A stretch of DNA of 14,854 nt from Candidatus Zymogenus sp. (lineage in GTDB: Bacteria > Desulfobacterota > Zymogenia > Zymogenales > Zymogenaceae). This document shows positions 1 through 5,722 of this stretch, piece by piece (the first letter of the stretch is position 1; each line of letters starts with the position of its first letter). Under the pieces are notes generated by a model. The model had not been told where the DNA came from. It did not search any database and saw nothing but the letters and a program-made list of their open reading frames with translations. Position numbers and translations under genes: made by a program. The stretch is taken from assembly GCA_030613285.1 (NCBI GenBank), contig JAUWME010000012.1, forward strand, positions 1-14,854. The letters run 5' to 3'.

Positions 1-645
1 GAAGATATTTTTTTGGAACGTGTCAAAAAGCCCGAAGAGCTTGCCCTCCTTCTGCTCCTTCTCCTGCCTCTTCCGCTCGTCTTCCAAAAACTCCCGAAGA
101 GTGTGGCAGCGGTTGGCCAAGGCGATGGCGAGGTCTTTTGCCCTGTCTATGCTCTGGGGTTCAACTGTCAGGAAGTTAGAAATCAGCTTTAAGACTTTTT
201 CTGCCAGCTCTTTGTCAAGCTTCGACTTTTTGTTTGAAAGGTCTGTTTGATAGCAAAGCTGTTCTCGACTTGTAACCTCACCTTTGTAAATCCATATCCA
301 CTCGTGGTAGTTGGTGAGGATGATGTTGTCGGAAAGCTTTTTGTATTTTTTTATCTGGTCGGACTTTAGAGTCCTGTCAAGGTTTTCCCCAATTTTTTTG
401 GTCTCAAGGTAGCCGACAATCGACCCATCCAAGTTGAACATAAAATCGGGAGCGCCACCCCCGGCACTGTCATGTGTCGGCTCATGGATAACTTCAATGC
501 GCTTATCACTTTCAACTTGCATGACAATTGCATTAAGCAGGTTTTCCAGTGCGGTTCGAAACGTCAGTTCAGTACCTTTATCAGGATCGTAATCCTTCAG
601 TCTTTTGAAGAAAACCTTCAGGGCATCTACCATGTTATTTTCCAT
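1..645 (-). CDS. N-terminal part of a type IIG/ISP-like restriction-modification enzyme (partial, runs off left edge)
   Basis: The reverse strand is open from an ATG at 645 to the window edge (215 residues). The protein carries a PD-(D/E)xK nuclease signature: Pro66-Asp67 in a GGGAPDF segment, then Glu81-Thr82-Lys83 in GYLETK, followed by IGENLD. A later stretch, IILTNYHEWIWIY (about 108-120), is typical of the N-terminal nuclease domain of single-chain enzymes that continue into an N6-adenine methylase and a target-recognition domain. Residues 185-201 are highly charged. The expected methylase lies outside the window, so the single-chain architecture is inferred. There is no Shine-Dalgarno sequence before the ATG; a second in-frame ATG at 633 is an alternative start. 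A perfect inverted repeat sits just upstream. The gene is the most likely accessory (transferred) gene here. It could instead be a stand-alone nuclease-domain protein. Confidence 0.8.
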   Translation of the reverse strand, partial: MENNMVDALKVFFKRLKDYDPDKGTELTFRTALENLLNAIVMQVESDKRIEVIHEPTHDSAGGGAPDFMFNLDGSIVGYLETKKIGENLDRTLKSDQIKKYKKLSDNIILTNYHEWIWIYKGEVTSREQLCYQTDLSNKKSKLDKELAEKVLKLISNFLTVEPQSIDRAKDLAIALANRCHTLREFLEDERKRQEKEQKEGKLFGLFDTFQKNIF

Positions 646-651
646 CAATAT

Positions 652-698
652 AAATGTTGGGGCGAAATATCAAACATAGAATAATTGCCCCAACATTT
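652..698. repeat. Perfect 12-bp inverted repeat in front of the restriction-modification gene
   Basis: Arms AAATGTTGGGGC (652-663) and GCCCCAACATTT (687-698) are exact reverse complements around a 23-base AT-rich centre. The element fills almost all of the 68 bases between the FHA gene's stop and the restriction-modification start, and the near arm ends six bases before that ATG. On the reverse strand it is not followed by a T run, so it is not a standard intrinsic terminator. It could be an operator, a translation-controlling hairpin, or a weak terminator of the FHA gene. Confidence 0.7.
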
Positions 699-713
699 TA
701 CAGATTAAGCTGT

Positions 714-1883
714 TTAACGTCTCCAAGGAAACAGGAGATCAAATACACCTCTCCTCTGCGGACTACTATCCCCAGGAGATGTTCCGCCGCTGCCATCGTA
801 TGGCGGTGTTGTTCCACTTCCACCGGGCGACGTTGTGCCATCATTGTAAGGTGGCGGCGTTCCACTACCATCGTAAGGTGGTGTTGTTCCACTTCCACCG
901 GGGTCAGTAGAACCACCCGGCGTTGTTCCGCCACCAGATGGCATCACGTTACCTCCAGGAGGCATCCCTTCGTCAATATCTGTGGGTCTGGGCTTTCTCT
1001 TCCTTTTAACCGGCTTTTTCTCCTCTACCTCTTCTTTTGGGAGGTCTTGGGCAACCACCACAAATGTGATGGTCTTAAAAAGCTCATCATCAAGATAAAT
1101 CTTCCACGCTTGTGCCCCCACGGGGTAAACGGCGTCCATTGTAAACACCTTCGCAAAAGTCCCCTTGTCTGCAGTGATGGTGGAAGTAAATATCCCCCGG
1201 TTTTCCTTTGGGAACAGCTGGAAAATTCCATCGGGTGATACCTGTGATTCCATACCCTCCGGGATGTAGGGATAGAGTATCTCCTGGTGATATTTTACCG
1301 ATTTGCCGTTTTTGATTTCGTAGTCAAAGCTGATGCCAAATTTGGTGTCGGGAATTCTGGGGATGGTGGAAGTTTCAACAACGGTAACGGTTCCCAGCAC
1401 ATCTGTTGTAATAACCCCCGCCCTAAAATTTGCAATTTCGCAGCAGTCTATCACCGTATCGTATTCCCCTTTTGGTGAATACGCCAAAAAGTAAACAAGT
1501 GCGGCGACAATCAGAAGGACTGCAAGAAACGACACTGCGGCAATGACCGGGACTTTGGAGTCCATAGGTCCCGCCGCCGCTCCAGCCCGCATATCATCGC
1601 CCCGAAATTCAATCCTCGCGCCGGGAAGCTCAACAACATCCCCAACATGAAGCTGAACGCCGCTGTTTTTAACGGTCTTTCCATTGACCTTACTTCCGTT
1701 TTTGCTTCGGTCAAAAAATGTGACTACCCCCCCACTGGCGGTAAAATGTCCATGCTCTCTGGAGACCTTTTCGTTTTTAATAACAATGTCGTTATGACTG
1801 GACCTCCCCACCTTGTAGGTCTGGTTGTCAAATTCGACCCTCCTTACGTTTCCATCACTGTATCTAATTTCTAAAACTTTCAT
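714..1883 (-). CDS. FHA-domain protein with one membrane helix and a Pro/Gly repeat tail
   Basis: This 389-residue protein starts with a forkhead-associated domain (about 1-95): GRSSHND (26-32), VSREH (40-44) and NGSKVNG (62-68) are the usual phosphothreonine-peptide-binding signatures. A hydrophobic helix follows (about 111-134), then an extracytoplasmic domain of about 140 residues with no family I recognise. A Lys/Arg patch (289-299) leads to a tail rich in Pro, Gly, Ser and Thr (307-372), and the protein ends in a hydrophobic/basic segment, FDLLFPWRR. The FHA domain should lie in the cytoplasm and the rest outside. The ATG is preceded by GAGAAGG at good spacing. A promoter is predicted inside the 3' end of the plsB-like gene, so it can be expressed separately. 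Its partner kinase is not in the window. Confidence 0.85.
   Translation of the reverse strand: MKVLEIRYSDGNVRRVEFDNQTYKVGRSSHNDIVIKNEKVSREHGHFTASGGVVTFFDRSKNGSKVNGKTVKNSGVQLHVGDVVELPGARIEFRGDDMRAGAAAGPMDSKVPVIAAVSFLAVLLIVAALVYFLAYSPKGEYDTVIDCCEIANFRAGVITTDVLGTVTVVETSTIPRIPDTKFGISFDYEIKNGKSVKYHQEILYPYIPEGMESQVSPDGIFQLFPKENRGIFTSTITADKGTFAKVFTMDAVYPVGAQAWKIYLDDELFKTITFVVVAQDLPKEEVEEKKPVKRKRKPRPTDIDEGMPPGGNVMPSGGGTTPGGSTDPGGSGTTPPYDGSGTPPPYNDGTTSPGGSGTTPPYDGSGGTSPGDSSPQRRGVFDLLFPWRR
786..902 (-). repeat. In-frame 75-bp tandem repeat coding the Pro/Gly tail
   Basis: The peptide PGGSGTTPPYDGSG occurs at residues 328-341 and again at 353-366 of the FHA protein, a period of 25 residues (75 bases: 861-902 and 786-827). 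The outer 22 bases of the two copies match exactly at DNA level (881-902 and 806-827), and the degenerate GTPPPYNDG lies between them. The period is a multiple of three, so copy-number change would keep the frame. Confidence 0.75.
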
Positions 1884-1962
1884 AACCTTCTCTTCAAAAA
1901 AAGTTAAAAAAAATGTTTGTTTTTCGCTTCTTCAAACTGCGCAAACTTGCCCTTTTAAACCT

Positions 1963-1990
1963 ACAATATTTTACAGGGAGCATTTGTCAA
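1963..1990 (-). promoter_or_regulatory. Probable sigma-70 promoter of the FHA gene
   Basis: On the reverse strand a consensus -35 box TTGACA (1985-1990) lies 16 bases from TATTGT (1963-1968, four of six consensus bases). The -35 box sits immediately past the stop codon of the plsB-like gene. The resulting leader would be about 75 nt before the FHA start. Confidence 0.5.
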
Positions 1991-1992
1991 AA

Positions 1993-3507
1993 TCAGATTG
2001 TCTCAAAAAGGTGGGCAATTGAATTGCTGTAATAGTCCAGAACGTGCTTCCTCTCTGGGTTTATCCTGACTTCCCCCTTTTTTTTGTAAACAATCTTTCT
2101 CAAACTCAAAACCTCGATAGCAAGGTCCATGCTCTTTTGCATCTCCTGAATTTCTATAATCCCATACTCAAAGTTGACAAGCTCCATCGTGCGATCTTCT
2201 TCCACGTCTTTGAGTTTCTGCTTTTCTTTCATCAAATCCAAAAAGTCATTACCCATAACAATCCTTGCGTCTTTTTGGATAAGCTCTTTTTTTAGATCCG
2301 TCATACTTTGGAGGAGATCAGATTCCGGTATTTTGTTTCTTCCGTCCTGAAGAACTGCGTAAGCCAAAAGTGGCACCGGTGTTATAGGAATTATTTCCGC
2401 CACTCTCTCTAAAATGTAATCGGCGAAATTCTTGATTTTAGAAAGTCGTTCTTTTCTTGGCAGGGTAAAGATTTCGCTGCAATTTTGCTCCAAGTATCGA
2501 TCCAACGAGATGGGTGTACCAAAGGCCACCGATGTATAACCGTATTTTCTGACCCCCTTGAAGATGTAGAAGAAACCGTTTCTGATTACCACCCTTGGGA
2601 TTTTTACGATTAGTTTTAGTCCAGAGAAGACTTTCTTCATGCCCCGCTTTTCGGGGTCTGCGCCGCCAATTTCTTTGATGAGGTTCATGTCTTCCAGCAC
2701 CCTGTCGTAGTTTATTGCTGTTGGGACAAAGAGCAAATCCTTTGTAAAATCGGGGTCATTCTTGATTTTTATAATATAGTCCAAAAGCCCGACCTTTGTA
2801 TCCCTAATTCTGCCGTCCCTTGACAGACCCCCTTCGATGAATATCCCCTGGGTAATGCCGTTTTTGCTTATGAGTTGGATGTATTTTTCCAGCACCTTGT
2901 GATATAGGGGCTCTCTGTATCTCCGCCTGATGAAATACGAACCAAAACTCTTAAAGATATACTCCAGTGGCCAAACTCTGGCCCATTCGCCCACGGCATA
3001 CGAAAGAGCGATATGCTCGGCAAGCATATAGGCCACGAGGATATAGTCAACATTGCTTCTGTGATTCATGATGTAGATAACGACGGTGTTTTTTGGGATT
3101 TTTGAGATGGCCTTGAAGTTTTCCTTATCGATAACGACGTTATAGATTAGGTTTAGCAGAAATTTTGATGAAGCATAGCCAAATTTGTAGTATGATAAGA
3201 CATTGAAAAATGGTAGAATCTCGTCGATGTAGCCCTCCACCCTGTCCAGGGCCTCTTCTCGCGTAATATTATTTTCCTCGGCATATTTATCCATCTCCTC
3301 CCAGATTTCCGCCTCTTTGAGAAGCTGAAACTTGATATACTTTTTTCTCGTTAGCTTGAACCTGTCCACTCGCACTCGGAAACGGCGAATAGCCTTGATG
3401 CTTGACTTCTTGACGAGATTTTGTCCATATTTTTTGAGTTTTTTTCTAAAAACGAAATAGAATAAAAGGAAGCCAACGAGGATTATCAGGGCGGTTTTTT
3501 CCCACAT
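1993..3507 (-). CDS. plsB: PlsB-like glycerol-3-phosphate 1-O-acyltransferase
   Basis: The 504-residue product has the acyltransferase blocks in order: NHRSNVDY (148-155, catalytic His149 and Asp154), GSYFIRR (189-195), FIEGGLSRDGR (223-233, substrate-binding Glu-Gly and Arg) and VPTAINYD (261-268). These are the PlsB/DHAPAT type, which acylates position 1 of glycerol 3-phosphate to begin phospholipid synthesis at the inner membrane. An N-terminal hydrophobic helix (about 5-20) followed by basic residues suggests a membrane anchor. It is much shorter than E. coli PlsB (about 800 residues), lacking most of the long N-terminal extension, but the catalytic core is intact. The start is well supported by AGGAGG seven bases before the ATG. 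The upstream gene is separated from it by a strong terminator, so it probably has its own promoter. Confidence 0.85.
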   Translation of the reverse strand: MWEKTALIILVGFLLFYFVFRKKLKKYGQNLVKKSSIKAIRRFRVRVDRFKLTRKKYIKFQLLKEAEIWEEMDKYAEENNITREEALDRVEGYIDEILPFFNVLSYYKFGYASSKFLLNLIYNVVIDKENFKAISKIPKNTVVIYIMNHRSNVDYILVAYMLAEHIALSYAVGEWARVWPLEYIFKSFGSYFIRRRYREPLYHKVLEKYIQLISKNGITQGIFIEGGLSRDGRIRDTKVGLLDYIIKIKNDPDFTKDLLFVPTAINYDRVLEDMNLIKEIGGADPEKRGMKKVFSGLKLIVKIPRVVIRNGFFYIFKGVRKYGYTSVAFGTPISLDRYLEQNCSEIFTLPRKERLSKIKNFADYILERVAEIIPITPVPLLAYAVLQDGRNKIPESDLLQSMTDLKKELIQKDARIVMGNDFLDLMKEKQKLKDVEEDRTMELVNFEYGIIEIQEMQKSMDLAIEVLSLRKIVYKKKGEVRINPERKHVLDYYSNSIAHLFETI

Positions 3508-3550
3508 ACAGACCTCCTAAAATGAGCAAAAAAGAAACGATGTTACAGAT

Positions 3551-3579
3551 TATTTATCACATATTTTCAAAAATCTCAA
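3551..3579 (-). promoter_or_regulatory. Possible promoter of the plsB-like gene
   Basis: Between the terminator at 3600 and the plsB start, the reverse strand shows TTGAGA (3574-3579), a 17-base spacer and TAAATA (3551-3556). The -35 box is good and the -10 box poor. An overlapping alternative is TTGAAA-17-TGTAAC. A promoter is expected here because the terminator isolates the gene from rpsU, but the exact boxes are uncertain. Confidence 0.35.
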
Positions 3580-3599
3580 TATCATTAGTAAATTACTTC

Positions 3600-3634
3600 A
3601 AAAAAAGAGGGAGGGGAATATCTTCCCCCTCCCT
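3600..3634 (-). terminator. Strong intrinsic terminator, leftward
   Basis: Read on the reverse strand, an 11-bp G+C-rich stem (3608-3618 pairing with 3623-3634, one bulged base at 3629, four-base loop) is followed by CT and a run of seven T (3600-3606). This is a classic Rho-independent terminator for transcripts coming from the rpsU side. It overlaps a smaller alternative hairpin (CCTGAA-AAG-TTCAGG) just upstream. Confidence 0.85.
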
Positions 3635-3800
3635 GAACTTTTCAGGCTATTTTTTGGTTAATGTCGCTTAAAAGTCATTTGGGATTTTCTTGCACTTGCC
3701 TATTCTTACCAATACTGACATTTTTCCCTTCTTCAGGTAGCAAGGAAATATTAGACTAAATAAGGCAAGTCTGGCAAATCAAGCTGAACAAGACATTTCT
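3600..3800 (-). ncRNA. Candidate structured small RNA of about 200 nt (or rpsU 3' UTR)
   Basis: No convincing protein gene fills 3635-4015. A predicted leftward promoter (3806-3834) and the terminator at 3600-3634 would delimit an RNA of about 200 nt. Inside it, ACTTGCCT and AGGCAAGT (plus-strand 3763-3770 and 3694-3701) are perfect complements enclosing a further hairpin (TTTCCTT with AAGGGAAA), and CCTGAA/TTCAGG forms another stem before the terminator. I do not recognise a known family; it does not clearly look like 6S RNA. A 17-codon ORF with a weak ribosome site (3668-3721, MSVLVRIGKCKKIPNDF) lies within it, so it could instead be a small-peptide mRNA, or simply the rpsU trailer. Confidence 0.3.
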
Positions 3801-3805
3801 CAACC

Positions 3806-3834
3806 ATTTTACACTTTGGACATTAGATATTCAA
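3806..3834 (-). promoter_or_regulatory. Possible sigma-70 promoter for the candidate small RNA
   Basis: The reverse strand carries TTGAAT (3829-3834), exactly 17 bases, then TAAAAT (3806-3811); four and five of six positions respectively match consensus. Initiation would be near 3799, about 200 bases before the terminator. AT-rich DNA often yields such matches by chance. Confidence 0.4.
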
Positions 3835-3899
3835 GAGACAATTTTTTTCAATACTATCTACAGAGATGGCAATTGTCACCGAATGGCGCTTCTTGAGAC

Positions 3900-4020
3900 T
3901 GCACCAATCCTCATCTCCCACAACATACCAACCCTTTCAACCTACCTCCCCTAAATTGCCAATCCTTATAATGCACCATCCCCCACAATGTACCAACCCC
4001 CGGAGATTGCCAACCTTAGT
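3900..4020. repeat. Two imperfect copies of a pyrimidine-rich repeat at the 3' end of rpsU
   Basis: Plus-strand copy 1 (about 3900-3971) and copy 2 (about 3972-4020) share TGCACCA, then CCCACAA(CA/TG)TACCAACCC (3917-3934 and 3982-3999, 16 of 18 identical), then ATTGCCAA(T/C)CCTTA (3955-3968 and 4006-4018). Copy 1 is longer by an insertion of about 20 bases. Copy 2 overlaps the rpsU stop codon. In the leftward transcript the repeats are G/T-rich. Function unknown. Confidence 0.6.
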
Positions 4021-4213
4021 ATTGACTTCTTCTTCTTCGGAGAGCTTTTGCAGCCCTTTTTTTGGCTTCTGCTCTCTTTCTCTTCTTTTTGATACTCGGT
4101 TTCTCGTAGAAGCGTCTTTCTTTCATTTCTTTGAAGAACCCGCTTTTGGCGAGTTTGTTTTTTAGGACTTTCAACGCCTTTTCTACGTCGTTGTCGTAAA
4201 CTTTGACCTCCAA
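4016..4213 (-). CDS. rpsU: 30S ribosomal protein S21
   Basis: The 65-residue basic product matches S21 in length and pattern: a short N-terminal strand (MEVKVYDND), a helix with ALKVLKNKLAKSG, the family signature FKEMKERRFYEKPS and an Arg/Lys-rich tail ending RRRRSQY. S21 binds the 30S platform near the anti-Shine-Dalgarno end of 16S rRNA and aids initiation. The start is a TTG at 4211-4213, supported by a strong AGGAGGTG eight bases upstream. In many bacteria rpsU precedes dnaG and rpoD; here it stands alone, followed by a noncoding trailer and a terminator. An extended -10 promoter and three 11-bp repeats lie upstream. Confidence 0.95.
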   Translation of the reverse strand: MEVKVYDNDVEKALKVLKNKLAKSGFFKEMKERRFYEKPSIKKKRKRAEAKKRAAKALRRRRSQY

Positions 4214-4281
4214 GTAGTTACACCTCCTCTCTGTTGTTTAGGACACTCATTGCTTTTCGCTTGTGCCCTGAAGTTAAAACA

Positions 4282-4314
4282 TTGTTTAGAAATCGTTTAG
4301 ACATCATTTAGCAA
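4282..4314. repeat. Three contiguous 11-bp direct repeats in the rpsU leader
   Basis: Plus-strand TTGTTTAGAAA (4282-4292), TCGTTTAGACA (4293-4303) and TCATTTAGCAA (4304-4314) fit the consensus T-N-R-TTTAG-N-N-A with no gaps. An 11-bp period puts the copies on nearly the same face of the helix. They begin at the predicted rpsU transcription start and run into the leader, a position suited to a repressor or an RNA-level control element. Confidence 0.65.
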
Positions 4315-4319
4315 AATTT

Positions 4320-4328
4320 ATTATAGCA
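4320..4328 (-). promoter_or_regulatory. Extended -10 promoter of rpsU
   Basis: On the reverse strand TGCTATAAT (4320-4328) is a perfect extended -10 element (TG-N-TATAAT). No -35 box is visible at 16-18 bases, which extended -10 promoters tolerate. Initiation near 4313 would give a leader of about 100 nt containing the 11-bp repeats. Confidence 0.6.
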
Positions 4329-4455
4329 CCTTCACCAATTACCTTTATATCATTGTTGTTGGGTAAAAATCAAGAAAAAAATGATGGGAAAATGGTTTTG
4401 TGAGATTACTTTTTTGGATACTTTTTTCTAATATCAATTTGAGATGGCGCTTTTC

Positions 4456-4484
4456 TTGACATTTTTTTAAAGATTTGATATGAT
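4456..4484 (+). promoter_or_regulatory. Near-consensus sigma-70 promoter of queH
   Basis: TTGACA (4456-4461, perfect), a 17-base spacer and TATGAT (4479-4484, five of six) lie 52 bases before the queH start. Expected initiation is near 4491, giving a leader of about 45 nt. The rest of the 323-bp rpsU-queH gap holds the rpsU control elements; the stretch 4330-4455 is AT-rich with nothing else I can support. Confidence 0.75.
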
Positions 4485-4536
4485 TATTAAATATCGCGGT
4501 GTTTTGCAGTATTGATAAAAGATAGAGAGTGGGACA

Positions 4537-5148
4537 GTGGTGGAAATTGCAGTAAGTGAGGATAGCAAAAAAGTTCTTCTCCATTCCTGTTGTGCCCCGT
4601 GCACGATTTATCCACTGAAGAGGCTTGAAGAGGCCGGTTTTACGGTTGTGGGGTTTTTTTATAATCCAAACATTCATCCTTTTGCCGAGTTTGAAAAGAG
4701 GCTCGATGCCGTTATTGAGTATTATCGTGAGATTGGAGTTCCGTTGATTGTCAACGCCTCTTACGATGTTTCCGATTTTCTTAAGAGAACTTTTTGCGAC
4801 GATGTCGATAGATGCGAGGCCTGCTATCGGATTAGATTTTCTAAGGCTTTTGAGACGGCAAAAGAGGAAGTTGTTGGAATCGACGCTGTAACTTCAACGC
4901 TTTTTTTTAGCAAGTATCAAGATCACGAGGTTTTGCTAAAGATAGCGAAAGATGAATCGGTAAAATCGGGGGTCTCATTTCATTACGAGGATTACCGTAC
5001 AGGTTGGGATGAGGGTCGAAGGCTTTGCCGAGAAAGTGGTATGTACAGTCAAAAATATTGCGGCTGCATAATAAGCGAAGAGGAGAGATATCAAAAAAAA
5101 TCGGAGCCCTTATTAAAGGCACTGGGAGGTGACCATAATGAATTTTAG
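4537..5148 (+). CDS. queH: Epoxyqueuosine reductase QueH
   Basis: The 203-residue product has the QueH (former DUF208) pattern: HSCCAPC (16-22) near the N terminus, FFYNPNIHP (40-48), CEACYRIR (93-100), TSTLFFSKYQDH (119-130) and YCGCIISEEER (174-184). The conserved cysteines (18, 19, 22, 93, 96, 175, 177) are those expected for the metal-binding and catalytic chemistry of the family. QueH reduces epoxyqueuosine to queuosine in the wobble position of GUN-anticodon tRNAs and substitutes for QueG. The start is one of two adjacent GTG codons (4537 or 4540) with only a weak purine-rich ribosome site. It has a strong promoter of its own and overlaps the next gene by 11 bases. No other queuosine genes are in the window. 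Confidence 0.93.
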   Translation: MVEIAVSEDSKKVLLHSCCAPCTIYPLKRLEEAGFTVVGFFYNPNIHPFAEFEKRLDAVIEYYREIGVPLIVNASYDVSDFLKRTFCDDVDRCEACYRIRFSKAFETAKEEVVGIDAVTSTLFFSKYQDHEVLLKIAKDESVKSGVSFHYEDYRTGWDEGRRLCRESGMYSQKYCGCIISEEERYQKKSEPLLKALGGDHNEF

Positions 5149-5575
5149 GATTTTCTCTTGTGATGTTCGAAGGGGGAGGTTTCTACTTCCTTCGATAATC
5201 CTTTTTACCTTGCTCTTTGTTTTCATGGCCCCGTTTCTGGGGATTACCCAAGATGACGAAAAGATGATTCTGGGAAAGGTTTACAACGATACGGATATTG
5301 TCCCGCCAATGCATGGGCCTGTGCCGATAAATATCGTTGTTGATGATTACTTTATGGGTCGGGTTGAACCGGGAGAAAGCCTTGTTATCGAACTTAAATC
5401 GAGACGGGTTCCTTACGTGGTCAAGGCCTACGTTTTTGATTACGATGGGAGCTCCTTTTTTGCGGTTGTGGACCTTCCCCTCAAAAGCCCTGTGATGGTG
5501 CCGGTAAGCCACAGGGGAGAGATTTCTCCATTCTGGGTGGCCTTTGAGGGAATTCGTTGGGGCACTAATGATTAA
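5138..5575 (+). CDS. Small membrane-anchored or exported hypothetical protein
   Basis: I do not recognise this 145-residue protein. The N terminus (basic residues, then a hydrophobic helix at about 15-37) is an anchor or uncleaved signal, followed by an exported domain of about 105 residues rich in beta-forming segments (MILGKVYND, PINIVVDDYFMG, ESLVIELKS, PYVVKAYVFDY). The pattern suggests a small beta-sandwich, but no family is claimed. The ATG at 5138 is chosen because GGGAGGTGA lies at ideal spacing upstream; the in-frame GTG at 5129 is inside that ribosome site. It overlaps the end of queH by 11 bases and is therefore probably translationally coupled to it, though a functional link to queuosine is not evident. 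Confidence 0.8.
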   Translation: MNFRIFSCDVRRGRFLLPSIILFTLLFVFMAPFLGITQDDEKMILGKVYNDTDIVPPMHGPVPINIVVDDYFMGRVEPGESLVIELKSRRVPYVVKAYVFDYDGSSFFAVVDLPLKSPVMVPVSHRGEISPFWVAFEGIRWGTND

Positions 5576-5671
5576 AAGAGGAAAGTGGTTGGATTTCTTC
5601 CACTAATTCTCATCAGTCACCATGTAACCAGCATAATATTGATTGTCGTAATTTATTGTCTCACTTTTTTG

Positions 5672-5699
5672 TTGGGTTACAAATAGCGTAAAGTACTAT
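5672..5699 (+). promoter_or_regulatory. Tentative promoter of the SPFH/zinc-ribbon cassette
   Basis: In the 147-bp gap before the helical-protein gene, TTGGGT (5672-5677) is 16 bases from TACTAT (5694-5699), itself overlapping TATAAA. The boxes are imperfect. No terminator is obvious after the preceding gene, so read-through from queH is also possible. Confidence 0.3.
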
Positions 5700-5722
5700 A
5701 AAAAATAATTTTGGGGGTTATC

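Noticed and set aside
20..250. Rightward open frame of 76 codons at the left edge
   Set aside because: It is antisense to the reverse-strand restriction-modification gene, whose product has a clear nuclease motif; composition is Ser/Phe-rich, typical of a shadow.
652..698. Intrinsic terminator of the FHA gene
   Set aside because: The inverted repeat has a 23-base loop and no T run on the reverse strand, so it was listed as a repeat rather than a terminator.
654..1238. Rightward open frame of 194 codons with Arg/Thr/Ser repeats
   Set aside because: It is the complement of the Pro/Gly repeat region of the FHA gene, which explains both its length and its repeats.
3600..3800. 6S RNA
   Set aside because: Length is right, but the 5' and 3' ends do not obviously pair into the long closing stem with a central bubble.
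3866..4165. Rightward 99-codon frame between plsB and rpsU
   Set aside because: It runs antisense through most of rpsU and the pyrimidine-rich repeats, has no ribosome site and shows low-complexity Pro/Ser composition.
4345..4677. Leftward 110-codon frame opposite the queH promoter and start
   Set aside because: It spans a near-consensus promoter and the well-supported queH N terminus and has no recognisable domain.
5590..5606. Hairpin AGTGG...CCACT after the exported-protein gene as a terminator
   Set aside because: The stem is only five pairs with no following T run.
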